Assembly (NCBI GenBank): GCA_018398805.1
Contig: JAGFBZ010000697.1
Location: forward strand, 558,001 to 622,000
Source: Hirundichthys speculiger
Lineage: Eukaryota > Chordata > Actinopteri > Beloniformes > Exocoetidae
Direction: 5' to 3'
DNA: 64,000 nt
The translations under genes were made by a program, and so were the position numbers. Position 1 is the stretch's first letter; every line of letters starts with the position of its first letter. This document shows positions 32,383-43,967 of this stretch, piece after piece. A model generated the notes under the pieces. It ran no database searches. It was not told the origin of the DNA and saw only the letters and a program-made list of their open reading frames with translations.

Positions 32383-34587
32383 TTATTCAATTCAACTTTA
32401 TTTGTACAGTGTCTATTACAATATAAATTGTCTCTAGGTGCTTTTAAGAGAAACAGAGCATGACCCTTGAGCAACTGTCAACTAGTAATATCTAGTAATA
32501 TTATTAAATCTTAATTAAAGAAACAATGGCAAGTAAAAAAAAAAGAAAAAAAACTCCCATAGCGAGAAGAAAAACTCCCCTTTAAGAGGATGAAACCTTG
32601 AGCAGGACCTGGGTCAGAAGGGGGACCTTCCTGCTGAAGCCCAGCCAGGTAAACGAATAAAAGAGGAGGAAGATAAGACAGAGAGAGGAGAGGCACGTAT
32701 ATCTTGGCATTATATGGAAAAAATGTATTAATAGTAATTATCCATTGGCTGGAGAACTAATGACTATATGAACAGGTGTAGGCAGTAACACTGAGATGAT
32801 CAGATCTTTAGACTGCAGTTGATATCCCAGAAACATCTATAAAGACAGGTGGAGCTAAATGCTGGGATGGTCAGAGGGTGGAACTGCAGGTCAATATGAA
32901 GCTCTGGAAACTCTGGCCTGCAAACATATAGAAAAAGAATGAAAAAAAGGGGGCAGAAGGACATTACAAAAAACTACAGGAACAATCAAGCATTCAACCA
33001 TTCAGCCATTCCTATAACTGTAGCTATGACTATTGGCGACAGGCTTTACTAAACAGAAATGTTTTAAGTGGAATTTTAAAGATGGAGGTGGTGTCAGCCC
33101 CCTTAAACCAAATTGGTAACCTGTGCAGTAAAAGGCTGTCATCAATTGTATCAAAAGGAGGACTAGCAACAGCAGAACTAGTATGGACACTAATCCATTG
33201 TTGGAGGCCATGAAAAGGTTGTTGGTGACTAAAAAGAGCAGTTTCTGTGATATGTATTCTGAACCCTGACCGAAAAACTTAAAGTAAATCATTTCTGGCT
33301 TGGAATTTCTTTTCTCAGAGTATAAGATATAAATGGGATGTTGGATATTGGTCTATAATTCGCTAAATTCGCTTCTTTTTTTTTTTTGCATAAAGGTTTA
33401 ATTACTACAGCCTTAAAAAAGACTGTGGTACATATCCTGATTTAGGGATAGGTTAATCTGATCTATTCTTGACATACCAATAAAAGAGAAAACATTCTTG
33501 AGTCTCATTCTCATTCTCAACATTGTCAAGTTGGGATGAGGTCTAACAGACATGTGGACAGTTTAGCTTTACTGATGGTTGATGTAGGTGCCACATGCCA
33601 AAATTCGACTGGATTTGACTTGTGTTCCACGGAGAAGAGCATATTGATGGACTGTAAACAAGGACAATTGTTGATTTTGTGATTTTAGATTTCTTGTTTA
33701 TTAGTTATAATGTAATTATTCCAGTGATAATAATTAGGGGCTGGGTTGTACGTGCCACATGCCAAAATGTTTGTCAGTTTGACACCTTTCACACCTGTCA
33801 CAGGGTGTGTGGTCAAGGGATAATTGATTGAGTATATATTCACCTGTTCACTATGGCGGCGGCATGGAGAGGGGGTGAGTAGGGAGAGTGCATTTTTGTT
33901 GACCACTTAAACAAAGTGAGAGTGGATATCTTGCCTTGTCTTGCTTTGGACTGTCTGTTCAGTGTGGGAAATAAATACGGACACAAATGGAGAACTTGGA
34001 AAAGGCTTGTCGTTTGTGTAGCGAGTCAGCAGTACCATGCTCCCTAACTTAGCCTCACAGTGACTTTGTTTCTTGGTTTTGGAGTCACTATAGTTGAGAT
34101 CAGCTCAGAGGTCTATTGGAGAGAAACAGTCTACAGTCAGGTCAAGACCGGAGGAAGTTACTGAAGTTGTAGAAATGCCAAGAGCTGTTGGTAGTTGGAC
34201 TTGGTTGATTTCTTCTCCCCTATACCGAATATTTTACAGCTCAAGAAGCTCAAAGTCTTCACTACTAAGGGCAGCAGGAATGCATGGTTCAATAAAGATG
34301 TGACTCTTTGTCAGCCTGGCTACAGCACTGAACAGAAAAAGTGGGTTATTTTTGCTTTCTATTATTAATGATGAATAGTCAGCTGTTCAAGCATCACGAA
34401 AGGACTTTTTTATCTTTCCAGATGTGATGGGAGTCTGCAGATTTACAAGAGCACCACTTCCAATCAATTTTTCCATGTTTTTTGTTTAAGCATGCAGATA
34501 TGTGAAATATACCAGGGCGCTGAGCTCCTATGGCTACAGACCCTCTTTTTCAGATGGGCAACAGTATCTAAAGCTGAATGTAATATA
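32383..34587 (+). repeat. Long teleost dispersed repeat, split by a candidate solo LTR
   Basis: The start TTCAATTCAACTTTATTTGT, the phrases AAACTCCCCTTTAAGAGGAT, CTTGAGCAGGACCTGGGTCA and GGACCTTCCTGCTGAAGCCC, and after 34090 GATCAGCTCAGAGGTCTATT, GAAATGCCAAGAGCTGTTGG, TCTCCCCTATACCGAATATT and AGACCCTCTTTTTCAGATGG are collinear with a repeat that recurs across fish genomes. The order is kept on both sides of 33583-34059, which looks inserted. The right end meets the BEL LTR at 34588. The element type is not known to me; no conserved reading frame is visible. Confidence 0.6.
33583..34059 (+). mobile_element. Candidate solo LTR
   Basis: The unit begins TGTAGGTGCCACATGCC and ends near CTCACA. 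It contains GTATATATTC at about 33833 (TATA-like) and AATAAATAC at 33970 (polyadenylation signal), in LTR-like order, followed by about 90 bases to the end. The 17-base phrase GTGCCACATGCCAAAAT occurs at its start and again at about 33751. It interrupts a repeat that is otherwise collinear. A clean target duplication was not found, so limits may be off by some bases. Superfamily unknown. Confidence 0.45.
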
Positions 34588-34928
34588 TGTAGTGATCATT
34601 TATAACGCACTTCTAGTTAAAAGGTCCAAAAAAGTCTAAAAGGTCGCTGTCCCTTTTGGGTGACGTTCCTATTAATTTTCCAGTATAACAATGACACAAA
34701 CTTAACATGTTTCCTTTACTTATGAAAACAACATTTAAACACAACAACAAAAAAAAGAGTGAGAGCGGTAAAAACTGTGTATCCTCCATACACCCAAGGA
34801 AATTAAAGGCCCCCTACACCACCTGTGACTGCCATTAAATACACCTAGTGCACCTCTCTACTGCCCCCTACTGTGATGTGATAATATAACCAAAAAACAA
34901 GTGAAGCAATAAACAAATGACTCCAACA
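34588..34928 (-). mobile_element. BEL 3' LTR, 341 bp
   Basis: On the minus strand the LTR starts TGTTGGAGTCATTTG and ends ATGATCACTACA, giving the usual TGT...ACA ends. Directly upstream is the purine-rich AGGGGCCGGAA, fitting the polypurine tract that primes plus-strand synthesis. No second LTR exists in the window. The left neighbour is the teleost repeat ending at 34587. Confidence 0.8.
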
Positions 34929-37900
34929 TTCCGGCCCCTAGTTGTGGAGGTTGGGACAATTATAAAAACAAATCACAGGAGCCATCAAGTCCATTCTTTA
35001 ACTCTAATATCCAGCGGAAGCTTATCCAACATTGAATCAATCCCTCTAGCACTTCTTGCAGAAGACACAGCTTGGATATTGGCCTTTCCAAGTATCCGGT
35101 TTTGGTCCTTAGTTGTACTGAGCGTACAAATCCAGCTTTGTCATGGTAAGTTTTGGTAACTCTCCCCATGTTTCACGATCCGCGAGGAGCAGCATGATCC
35201 ATGACCATCACAATATCTCCTACACTGAAATTTCTTTGAGGCTTGGTCCACTTTTGCCGTTCTTGCAGCATTGACAGATATTCTCTTATCCACCTTTTCC
35301 AAAAAAAGATCAGCAAGATACTGAACTTGTCTCCGGTGTCTTTTGATGTAAAGATCTTGTTTATTAAAAACTCCAGGAGGTAGAACGGGGTTTCCTTTCA
35401 GCAATAGGATATTATTTGGAGTAAGCGCTTCCAAGTCATTAACATCATCAGATACTTTGGTAATAGGACGAGCATTAAGAATAAACTCTACTTTACACAT
35501 GATGGTATGAAGATTTTCATCGTCCAAAGTTTGTTGCTGCAAAACAAAAACAAAATTTTCTGACCATTCTTATCATTCGTTCCCACACTCCTCCATGATG
35601 GGATGCAGCAGGGGGGTTGAATGTCCAATCAATGCCTTTTTTTTGTGAGAGAGCTCTGAATCTTTCTATGGTCAACAGCAGTCCAGGCCTGTTTTAGCTC
35701 CCTTCATGCTCCAACAAAATTTGTCCCACTGTCTGATCTTATATGACTCACTTGTCCTCTGCGAACTCACAAATCTTCTTATGGCATTGATGCAAGAGTT
35801 GGTTGTCAGGGAATGTGCAATCTCCAGATGAACAGCCCTGCTTGCCATGCAGGTAAATATGACTCTGTACCTCTTGATCGTTAGTACGCCCTTTTTTGAC
35901 CTCAATGGGCCCAAAGTAGTCCACCCCCACACTGGTAAAAGGAGGCATATCTGGAATGACTTTTCCACTGGCATGTTGGCCATTTTCTGTTCACTTGGCT
36001 GACTTCTGTGTCGTCGACAGATCATACACTCCGATATTATTTTTCTACAAGCCGAGTTGGCGCTTGTAATCCAGTACTTTCTTCGCAGTGTTGAGAGCAT
36101 GTGATTACTGCCTGCGTGTCCAACTTGGTGGTGTATATGATGTAAGATGAGATTGGCAACATGTTGACTCTTGGAAGGTATCACAGGATGTTTCTGTTCT
36201 TCAGGTAGAGCTGCTCTGCTGAGTCTTCCGCCCACTCGCAACAAACCATCTTTCAACACTGGATCAAGTCTGTAAATGTCACTGCCTTTTCTCACGCCTG
36301 ATGCTCCCTTCTCCAAAAGAGTTATCTCTTCCTTGAAAGTAACATGTTGGCTGAAACAAATAATGGCAGACTCAGCTCTAAAGAGGTCATGGACAGTTAG
36401 AGATGGACAAATAAATGTGGGTTTAACCTTCATCTCTCTTTCCACCATGGCTGATTGTGTGGAATAAGCCAGCATAGCTAAAGAAGCAATAACCTCTTTC
36501 CTCTTCCTGCTCAAATCCAGAAGGACATCTCTAAGCCTAAAGATCCAGCCAACAGAAGTTTTAAGCTTTGTCCAAGAGGAAAGAAAGTTCATGAGCATGG
36601 AAGTTGTGTCATTGAATTCAGCAGAAACAGCATGAACCATGACATCCCTTTTGACTTCAGAATCTTCTGAAGAGATGGGTTCCAGAACATAATCTTTTAG
36701 CCAGTCCTCTTTTGGCCTTTGAAGAAAACCTGGGTCTGTAAGCCATCTGCCGGATGTTAAGGAGACCTTCAATTGTCAAGCCTCTGGAGGCATCGTCAGC
36801 AGAATTGTTCTGTGAACAGATGTATCTACATTGCGTAACATCCGTAGCCTCTCTTATAGATGCCACTCTATTAGCCACAAATGTATGAAATCGTTTACTG
36901 TCGTTATTGATGTATTTCAACACTGTCTGGCTGTCGATCTAAAAACAGGACTTGTCCAGTTTCAGAGGTAACTCTTTTTTTAACAGATTGTCAACTTTAA
37001 CAGCTAGCACAGCAGCGGTGAGCTCAATGTGGAATGGTTGTGTGTTACAAAGGGGCAACCCTTGCTTTCCCCATCATGAAAGCAAGATGCACTCTCTGAT
37101 ACTCATCCTCCAATCTCAGGTAGGACACTGTGCCATATTGCTGGCATCAGCAAAGTGATGCAGCTGTGCCTTTAATGGTCCCCTGGGATCCTTGGCTTTG
37201 ATACTATGATCAACCTTAAAACCCTCCAGTTTTGTCAAATCCGGCAACCATTTGTGCCACTGCTGTAGAAATGTCTGTGGTACTGGATCATCCCAAGACA
37301 TTTTCTGTCGGCACATTTCCTGCAACATCAAGTTTGGCACTAAAGTGAATGGTGAGAGAAATCCTAAAGGATCGTAAATAGAACTGACAATAGAAAGAAT
37401 GCCACGTCTTGAGCATGGTTGGTTTCTCACTTTTGACTTGAAAATGAACTTGTCGTTTTCAGCACACCAATGCAATCCAAGAGCTGTTTCCACAGGCAAA
37501 CTATCCTGTTCAAGACGGAGCTGTCTGGTCATCATAGATCGGCTTTCTTCTTGGATAGACAGCAACACAGCTCGACTATTGCTTGTCCACTTTGACAGCT
37601 GAAATCCTCCCCTGAAGCATAAGTCAGTCAAAGTAGCAACCAGCTGCTCCGCTTTTTCTTCTGTGGGTAAAGATTTCAGACAGTCATCTACATAAAAGTT
37701 ATTATGAATGGTGTCAATGACTTATTTTTTGAAAACTGTCTTGTTGTCAGTTGCTGTTCTTTTCAGTGCATAATTAGCGCAGCTAGGTGATGAAACTGCT
37801 CTGAAAATATGCACTTTAATTCTGTCTTGTACTGGATCTTGAGATGTGTCACCCATTGGCCACCACAGGAAATGAAGGAAATCCACATGTTTCTTTGACA

Positions 37901-38315
37901 CCTTCACTTAATGGAACATGGCCTTTATATCTGTCATGATTGCAACATTTTCCTGTCTGAATCTTGTCAATTCACCAAAAAGAGAATTAGCCAGGTCAGG
38001 ACCTTGTAGCAGGTTAGCATTCAGAGATGCTCCTTTAAATCCTGCTTCACAATCAAAGACCACTGTCAGGGGTTGATGACCTACCCCAACAGGGTCTTCA
38101 CAACATATGGTCCATCATCTCTGCTGTTGATAATTTCCCATGGCTCCATGAGTTTGGAAGCATTTGTCTCAATTAACAACTCCACTTCAGCATCCAAATG
38201 TAGTAACTTAATACCTTTAAGATAATCCCATTTTTCAATCTCTTGCTGAGAGGGAATGTTGCTTCTTGACACAGGAATTCTCTCTTGTGTAAAGGTCTCT
38301 TGAAGATCAAAAAAT
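34929..38315 (-). pseudogene. BEL pol pseudogene (protease remnant, RT, RNase H, integrase)
   Basis: The protease C-terminal side shows VELLIETNASK and [10 protein letters not shown]; the part with the catalytic Asp-Ser/Thr-Gly is missing. Reverse transcriptase fragments show FLWWPMGD, APSCANY-like CANYALKRTA, and an intact YVDD box near 37683-37694. Later come GGFQLSKW, SIYDPLGFLSPF, and an RNase H segment with ADDASRGL. Integrase retains the HHCC zinc pair (HHQVGH; CMICRR), VGVDYFGP with the first catalytic Asp near 35918 and the C-terminal NARPITKVSDD, DLEALTPN and RQVQYLADLF. The frame changes at least at about 35545, 35750, 36660-36770, 37120, 37700 and 37920, so no full polyprotein can be made. 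The mutations are scattered, as expected from neutral decay. Confidence 0.9.
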
Positions 38316-38364
38316 TAGGGCTGGGCAAGTTAACGCATTATTATCGCATTAACGCATTAATTTA
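38316..38364. mobile_element. Terminal remnant of a hAT element (TAGGGCTGGGCAAGTTAACG)
   Basis: These 49 bases read TAGGGCTGGGCAAGTTAACG then ATTATTATCGCATTAACGCA, the terminal and subterminal sequence of a fish hAT family related to that at 6345. The other end is absent. It sits exactly where the gag-protease part of BEL is missing, which suggests a deletion that took the rest of both. Confidence 0.65.
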
Positions 38365-39370
38365 TTACAAAAGGGTAAAGATTTATTGACAAAAGCACTG
38401 TTTATTTGTGTTTCTTGATCATTTACTTTGCCTTTAATATGGATGTGCAAAAGAGTTGGATGTTTCAGGTTGCATTTGTCACACATTAAACGCTTTTTGC
38501 AGTCCTTGCTTATATGACCAACTTTTAGGCATCCAAAACAGATTCCCTTCAATCTCAGAAGTTTCATTTTTTTTTTCTGAGAAACATAATTCAGTTTCAA
38601 GCATCTGGATAAAGGATGTAATCCTTCACAATAAAGACAAGCATCTGAGAGCAACTCTTTGGGTGTTATTGGCTGCACAGATGCTTTAGACCAGTGGACT
38701 TGGGGAAATGTGAGTTTTGAAGTTCCAGCAGATGTAGCAAAACTTGCACCTTTAATGTTACTCTTTGATAGTACCTTGAACCTCCTTGCAGTATTTGCCA
38801 CAGCGCTGGCTTTTACATCTGAAATATTGCCAAACAGTGGATGAGACAAAATTCTGACTTGGTTATCCAGAAAGTTCACCAAATCCAGGAATGTAACTCT
38901 TGAACCACGCTGTTCTTGGATTTCACACGCTGCAGAGTGCCACTCTTCTCGCAGCTTGTATGGCTTGTATTTCTTTATAATTTGTCTCATACTTGAGGGA
39001 ACATTCATTTGCTCCATGTACTGTACATCTGCCATAACATCACAACATCCATCCATCCATCCATTTTCTATACCCGTTTCATCCTTGAAGGGTCACGGGG
39101 ATCTGCTGGAGCCTATCCCAGCTGTCTACGGGCGAAAGGCAGGGGGTACACCCTGGACAGGTCGCCAGTCCATCGCAGATCACAACATCCTTTTAAGAAT
39201 AAAGACAATTCCTGCAGGCCTTGGACATCCTCAGCCTTAATGACAGGCCTACCTAATACTTTGTCCATATAAGCTGTTGCCAGTTTATATTCATTCCAAA
39301 ATGTGCCACTAAAGGGCGGGATTTGGCATATATGACTACGACATGGTGCCTCTTCAAACAAATATCAAAC
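38365..39370 (-). pseudogene. BEL gag pseudogene with CCHC-like zinc knuckles
   Basis: The main frame (39056-38349) shows a helical capsid-like part (SMRQIIKKYKPYKLREEWHS, FLDLVNFLDNQVRILSHPLF) and a C-terminal zinc-knuckle set, CLYCEGLHPLSRC and CFGCLKVGHISKDC, followed by CDKCNLKHPTLLH. Gag binds and packages the element RNA. The N-terminal side continues at 39361-39191 beyond a 128 bp insertion (39051-39178). The frame is open for more than 200 codons, less decayed than pol. The start of gag is missing or unrecognised, and the 3' end runs into the hAT remnant. Confidence 0.85.
39051..39178 (-). mobile_element. Short RTE-type LINE tail insertion with 12 bp target duplication
   Basis: CATC units at the left edge and phrases such as GCTGGAGCCTATCCCAGCTG and CCCTGGACAGGTCGCCAGTC identify a very common fish RTE-like LINE 3' end (or a SINE using that tail). 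ATCACAACATCC occurs immediately on both sides (39039-39050 and 39179-39190). Removing the insert reconnects the gag reading frame. Confidence 0.92.
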
Positions 39371-42300
39371 TAAGGTTCCGGGGCTGAATGTCAATCAACA
39401 CTTTGTCTCATGAACTGTTGGTATTTCTGAAACTGTCAGAAGTAATATTAACAAAGCATGGGAAAATGGTCATTTGCATGACTCTCACTCTGTTTGCATG
39501 AGAGTCGATAGCTTGTGATTCACATAATTTCCAAAGGAATTACACTCATTTAGTGACTCTATGTGCTCTACAGATTGGAGTGTTGCCATTCTTGAAGAGA
39601 TCAAGACAGAGACTTCATCACAGGTGGTCACCCAGAACAACCGTTGTTTTGTTGTGAAGAAAAATGCTTTCTGTGGCATAAATTTATAATGTATAGTGTT
39701 CAGGTTTAGGGTCATATTTTTTTTAGAATAATTTCATCACTCGAAGCTTTTGGGTCACAGTTATGATTGCTAAAGTCTATAGAAGTATCTTCAATGCCAG
39801 TAACTGGAAGCAGGGCTTAAAGTAATTAATTTAATTTGTGGTAGTAAATAAATGTCAGATTCAATTAGCCTGCATGTCTATGTTGATCTTCATAAGATAT
39901 TGGAATCCTTGGGGTCCTGATGGACTAAAAATGAAAATCCACATAACAGCATAGTTCCCTGTACTCCATAGTTAGCACCCCAAATAAATTTCAATTTGGA
40001 TGCCCAATGAGACAAATATTGTCATAAATCCTCATTCTTGAACCAATATAAGCACTTCCTTCCTTTGTATGTAGATGATGCATATGGGAAGACCACTGAC
40101 ATGCACACAGAGAAGATCTCTATTACTAAAGAAGAAATTATGCCTTTGGTTTTAGATACTGATCATCCTCTTAATTTTCATCAACCTTAGTCATTTGTTA
40201 TATTTACTTTACATAACAGCCGATTCAATTTTGTTCTTTTCCCATCTCCCCGTCTTTGTAATATACCAATTGCTACACAAATAGACAGAAGAGGAACTTA
40301 TTAGCCTAGGAAAATTATTTTTTTCTCACAGACAAAAAGCCAATCTTCTCTTTGTGGGCCTAATGATGAAGTCAGATCTCAAAATTACTGTAAATGAGCT
40401 CCCTATTTGGTAGAGTACCCACTGTGTGGACTGTTGTCCATTATTCTTAAATCAAATGACTTTGCTTTATGTAATAGAAAAACTGGTTTTGTATGCATTA
40501 TCTAGTGTATTTTTCACATGGCACCCAAAGATATACTTGATTTTTCAATTCAATCCTATGTACTCGATTACTCTGTGTATTTAATTAGATAAGATTTTTT
40601 TTTTTTTTTTGTGCTAAAAGAGATACAGTAACTTAAAAAAAGAAGCCTTTTTTCAGATTGGAAAGGTCACTTCTTATGATTTTAATGCATCGAATGTTAT
40701 AAAAGCATATAAGAAAGTGAGTCTGTCTCCATTTCTCTGCAATATGTCATAAAGATTAACCCGTAAAACCAAGACATGCATCCAGGTGACAGACCCATAA
40801 ACTGCATATTCAAAAAAAAATATGTTACCCTTTTATGATCCATCATGAAGCCTTTGTTTTCAGTCAAAAGTGCCCTGACAAGAATGAGTCAAGTAGAGAG
40901 TGTGAGAATACCAAAGACATCCATTGTGTAGTTGTAACTTTCCTCACCCATCAGTCAAGGTGTTTACACATCTAATGGTACAAAAATGAATCCCACTCCA
41001 GTTGTTGTGACCAGGGCATTTTGCCAAATAGTCCAAAATTATTATTGTATTATGCTGTCAACTTGTTGGAGTTTGCTCTAAAGTTAGGCATGATGCTGAA
41101 TACTGATGTGTTCTTGGAACCAGGCTTAAACGACACTTTGAGGAATATTTTTGACTTCATTATTAAATCCCAGGGATTAACAGATGAGATGAACATCTTG
41201 TGTATAACTCTATGCTATGTTTTATGTTCACTTACAGCTAATCAATGTTAAGGTTATTTTGTACATCAGTTCCTACGTTAACGGTATATTGTTATCTCCC
41301 AACTATTAATGTGTGAGAGTAAAGTCGAAAAGAGAAAATATGGAAAATGTTTTCAGTGGATGCTGATCCCATCGTTTCTTGTACTGAAGATATGAAACAG
41401 TGCCTCCCATCCCTCTGTCTCCCTATAAGCATAACAATCAACAGGTTCAAATGTTCAAATTCCATGTGCCAAATACAGTATGAAATCACTCACATGGGAA
41501 GATGTTGCACATGGGGACCATCAGGTAGAAAGATTGTCCTAAATTTTCTAATTTGACTACTGACTACTACCTTCTTTAAATGCTATTTTTCCTAACTTCT
41601 TTTTGTATCTTGTTTATTTTAATTTATATTTTTTGTATTTAATCAAAAACACACATACTTAAAAGTATTAGTATATAACCTAAAACAAATGCAAATAAAT
41701 AAATAGATAAACCACTTGTGCCTCCATGTTCCTTTTAGAGAGAAACATCTCTCTCTTCAGTACAAACTATACATATTAACTCTTCTTTTATTGTTTTGTC
41801 ATGGACTTTAAAATTTAGTGTGGTGAATGAGGCCTATAGGGTCTGAGATGCAACTCTTGGGATTTCTTTCTTTTTTGCACTTACCTTGGGCCAAATTTGC
41901 TGGGGCATCCACTCCTGGAAAGAAAGAAAATTGGCAACTGTCCTGAATGGTTTTTACTTGTGAATCGTCTCTCACTGAAGAATGCTGAACTCCACATTTT
42001 TTGGAAATGGTTTTATGACCCCTTTTAGAACGATTGATTGGAATAAAGCAAACAATCGTTTTAATTCAAATGAAAGTTTTGCCTGAAAGTCAGTGAGCAC
42101 ACCGCTCTCACCTCTGAAAGCACAAATGCTTTAAAGCTTGTTGTGAAAAAAAAATTTCACTGATAACACCATGTAAAGCATTGTAATGCACTATTCCTGG
42201 AACACAAGGGCAAGACAGATAAATGGATCAAAATGCCTTTGTGAAAGGGTAAAGTATGAAAGGTTTGCAGTGGCTGGAGTGGAAAAGCTATCTGCAGCTA

Positions 42301-43967
42301 CATGATATTCTTGCACAGCCTGGTTTTACACCTCTTTTTAGTTGGGTACTTACTTTTTATCTGGCTCCGCTCTCACTATCTTATTCTATAATATCTCTTT
42401 TTCATGATTTCCTCCTTTACATGCCAACGTCCCTCTAATCTCTAATCCCCTTATAAATATACAAAGTGAGAAAAAAATACAGTGAGAAAAGCAGTTATAG
42501 AAAAGCAGAAACATAAGGATTTTTTATATATTTAAATATCCCACACATGTGCACTATTTGAAAGAAAAAAAGTATCATTTTCCAAGTAAGACAAGAATGA
42601 AAAAGGGTTTCACCAAACATTTCTTTGAAAAACAGAAGGGCTGCAAATGTAATGTGTAGATACAATAAGAAAGTGCTGATGCAAAAAGAATGATGAAGTA
42701 AAGTTAGATACCTTAGGAAATATTTGAGCCATTTGCACCAAACAATTTTAAGACATGTAGCATTTATGTGAGAATCTGGAAGTGTTTTGATGTAAAACTG
42801 CCTCATTAGTAATGCCAGTCTTATCAGCAGTGCCAATCTGATTACGCTATTATCACGATTAGTTGCCATTTGACTGTAAAAAACACATAAAGAACAATAA
42901 TTTGCTCAGCTTACTCAAAGACAGCTCCCTGTAATAAAGTAATACACAGAACCTTCCTCCATCTCTGCCACAGTTTGCACCACAGCGCCACATAACCATT
43001 CAAGACAGTAGAGAAGCCAGTTTACCAGCTCCCATTTTGGTTCGTTTACATTCATTCTGCACAGGAAGGATGTGCTATGGTAATCTACACACAGAGATCT
43101 GCCCTGAGGCTTTCTCCAGGTTGGACTACCCCAGGGAGGAAACCCTGATCAGATGCCCAAAAAAATTGGATTTGGGCTAGCAGTGTGAACATAACCTAAG
43201 GATTCAGAGGTGGATAGACTAGCAGACTGCTGAAAACCGACTGTACACCTGCATATCATGACAGACAAATATAATTTCCATGACTTCTGGCAAAAAAAAA
43301 AAAAAAAAAAAAACGGTATCACAAAATCTTCAGTTGGAAGATCACAACTGTTTGCTGTCCATGTTATTGAAACTGCCACAACCTGACTACCCGGGAATAT
43401 AACGTGTAAGGGAGGAGAACTCACACTTTGCAGACATGCATTTTTCTCTCTGCTATGGCTTCCTCCAGTTATTCCAGTAAAAGTAGACAGGATCACCACT
43501 CGTCACTGTCAGTGTTGATCTGTTCCTTGCCGAACTGATCAGAACATCACCTGGTATTTCTTGTGACGTTCACCAGGTCAATATTCTTCCCCAATTTGTC
43601 CTTACCCTCAAGTTAAATCGGCGTTTTCCGAGTCAGTGGGAGTTTCCATAGTTGCTTCAAAACCATAAGTTTACATGACACGTAAAAGACCCAAATGTAG
43701 CGGCAAAGACCAGCTTCAATCAGCACTGTATGTACTCGTGTTGTCTCTGTTGAATTCTGCAGAATTACTTACCAAAGAAATGTTTTAATGCTCTTTGCTC
43801 AGTGGCAAATTGCATTAGATTCCATAAGCCTATTTTTGATTGTTAGAGAAATAAGATACCTGTCCTGAAACTTAATGGAAACTGCAAATCCTGTTAAATT
43901 GCTGCCATCTCCCCAAAAGTCCTTTACTTGACAAACAACCCCATGCCATCAGTAACTGTGGTAATTG
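39371..43967. other. No gene or element recognised
   Basis: AT-rich, with a 22-base A run at 43292-43313. Open frames up to 124 codons (42495-42869, minus) have hydrophobic, low-complexity composition without a known domain. The first few tens of bases may still be BEL leader. Confidence 0.5.

Larger units (their letters stand above)
34588..39370 (-). mobile_element. BEL/Pao LTR retrotransposon, 5'-truncated, degenerate
   Basis: In minus orientation the order is gag (39361-38366), a remnant of protease (38300-38080), reverse transcriptase (38070-37120), RNase H (36925-36660), integrase (36500-35000), polypurine tract and 3' LTR (34928-34588). This order and the Pao-type phrases are diagnostic of BEL/Pao. 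No 5' LTR, primer-binding site or leader was found beyond 39370, so the copy is truncated. It carries a 128 bp RTE-type insertion in gag and a hAT end remnant at the gag-protease junction. It cannot be active. Confidence 0.92.

Noticed and set aside
38956..39272. Plus-strand frames across the BEL gag region
   Set aside because: They are antisense to gag and span the 128 bp LINE-tail insertion.
34588..39370. Possibility of an intact retroelement or endogenous retrovirus with an envelope gene
   Set aside because: Domain order and phrases are BEL/Pao, no envelope-like frame exists between integrase and the LTR, the 5' LTR is missing and pol is broken in several places.
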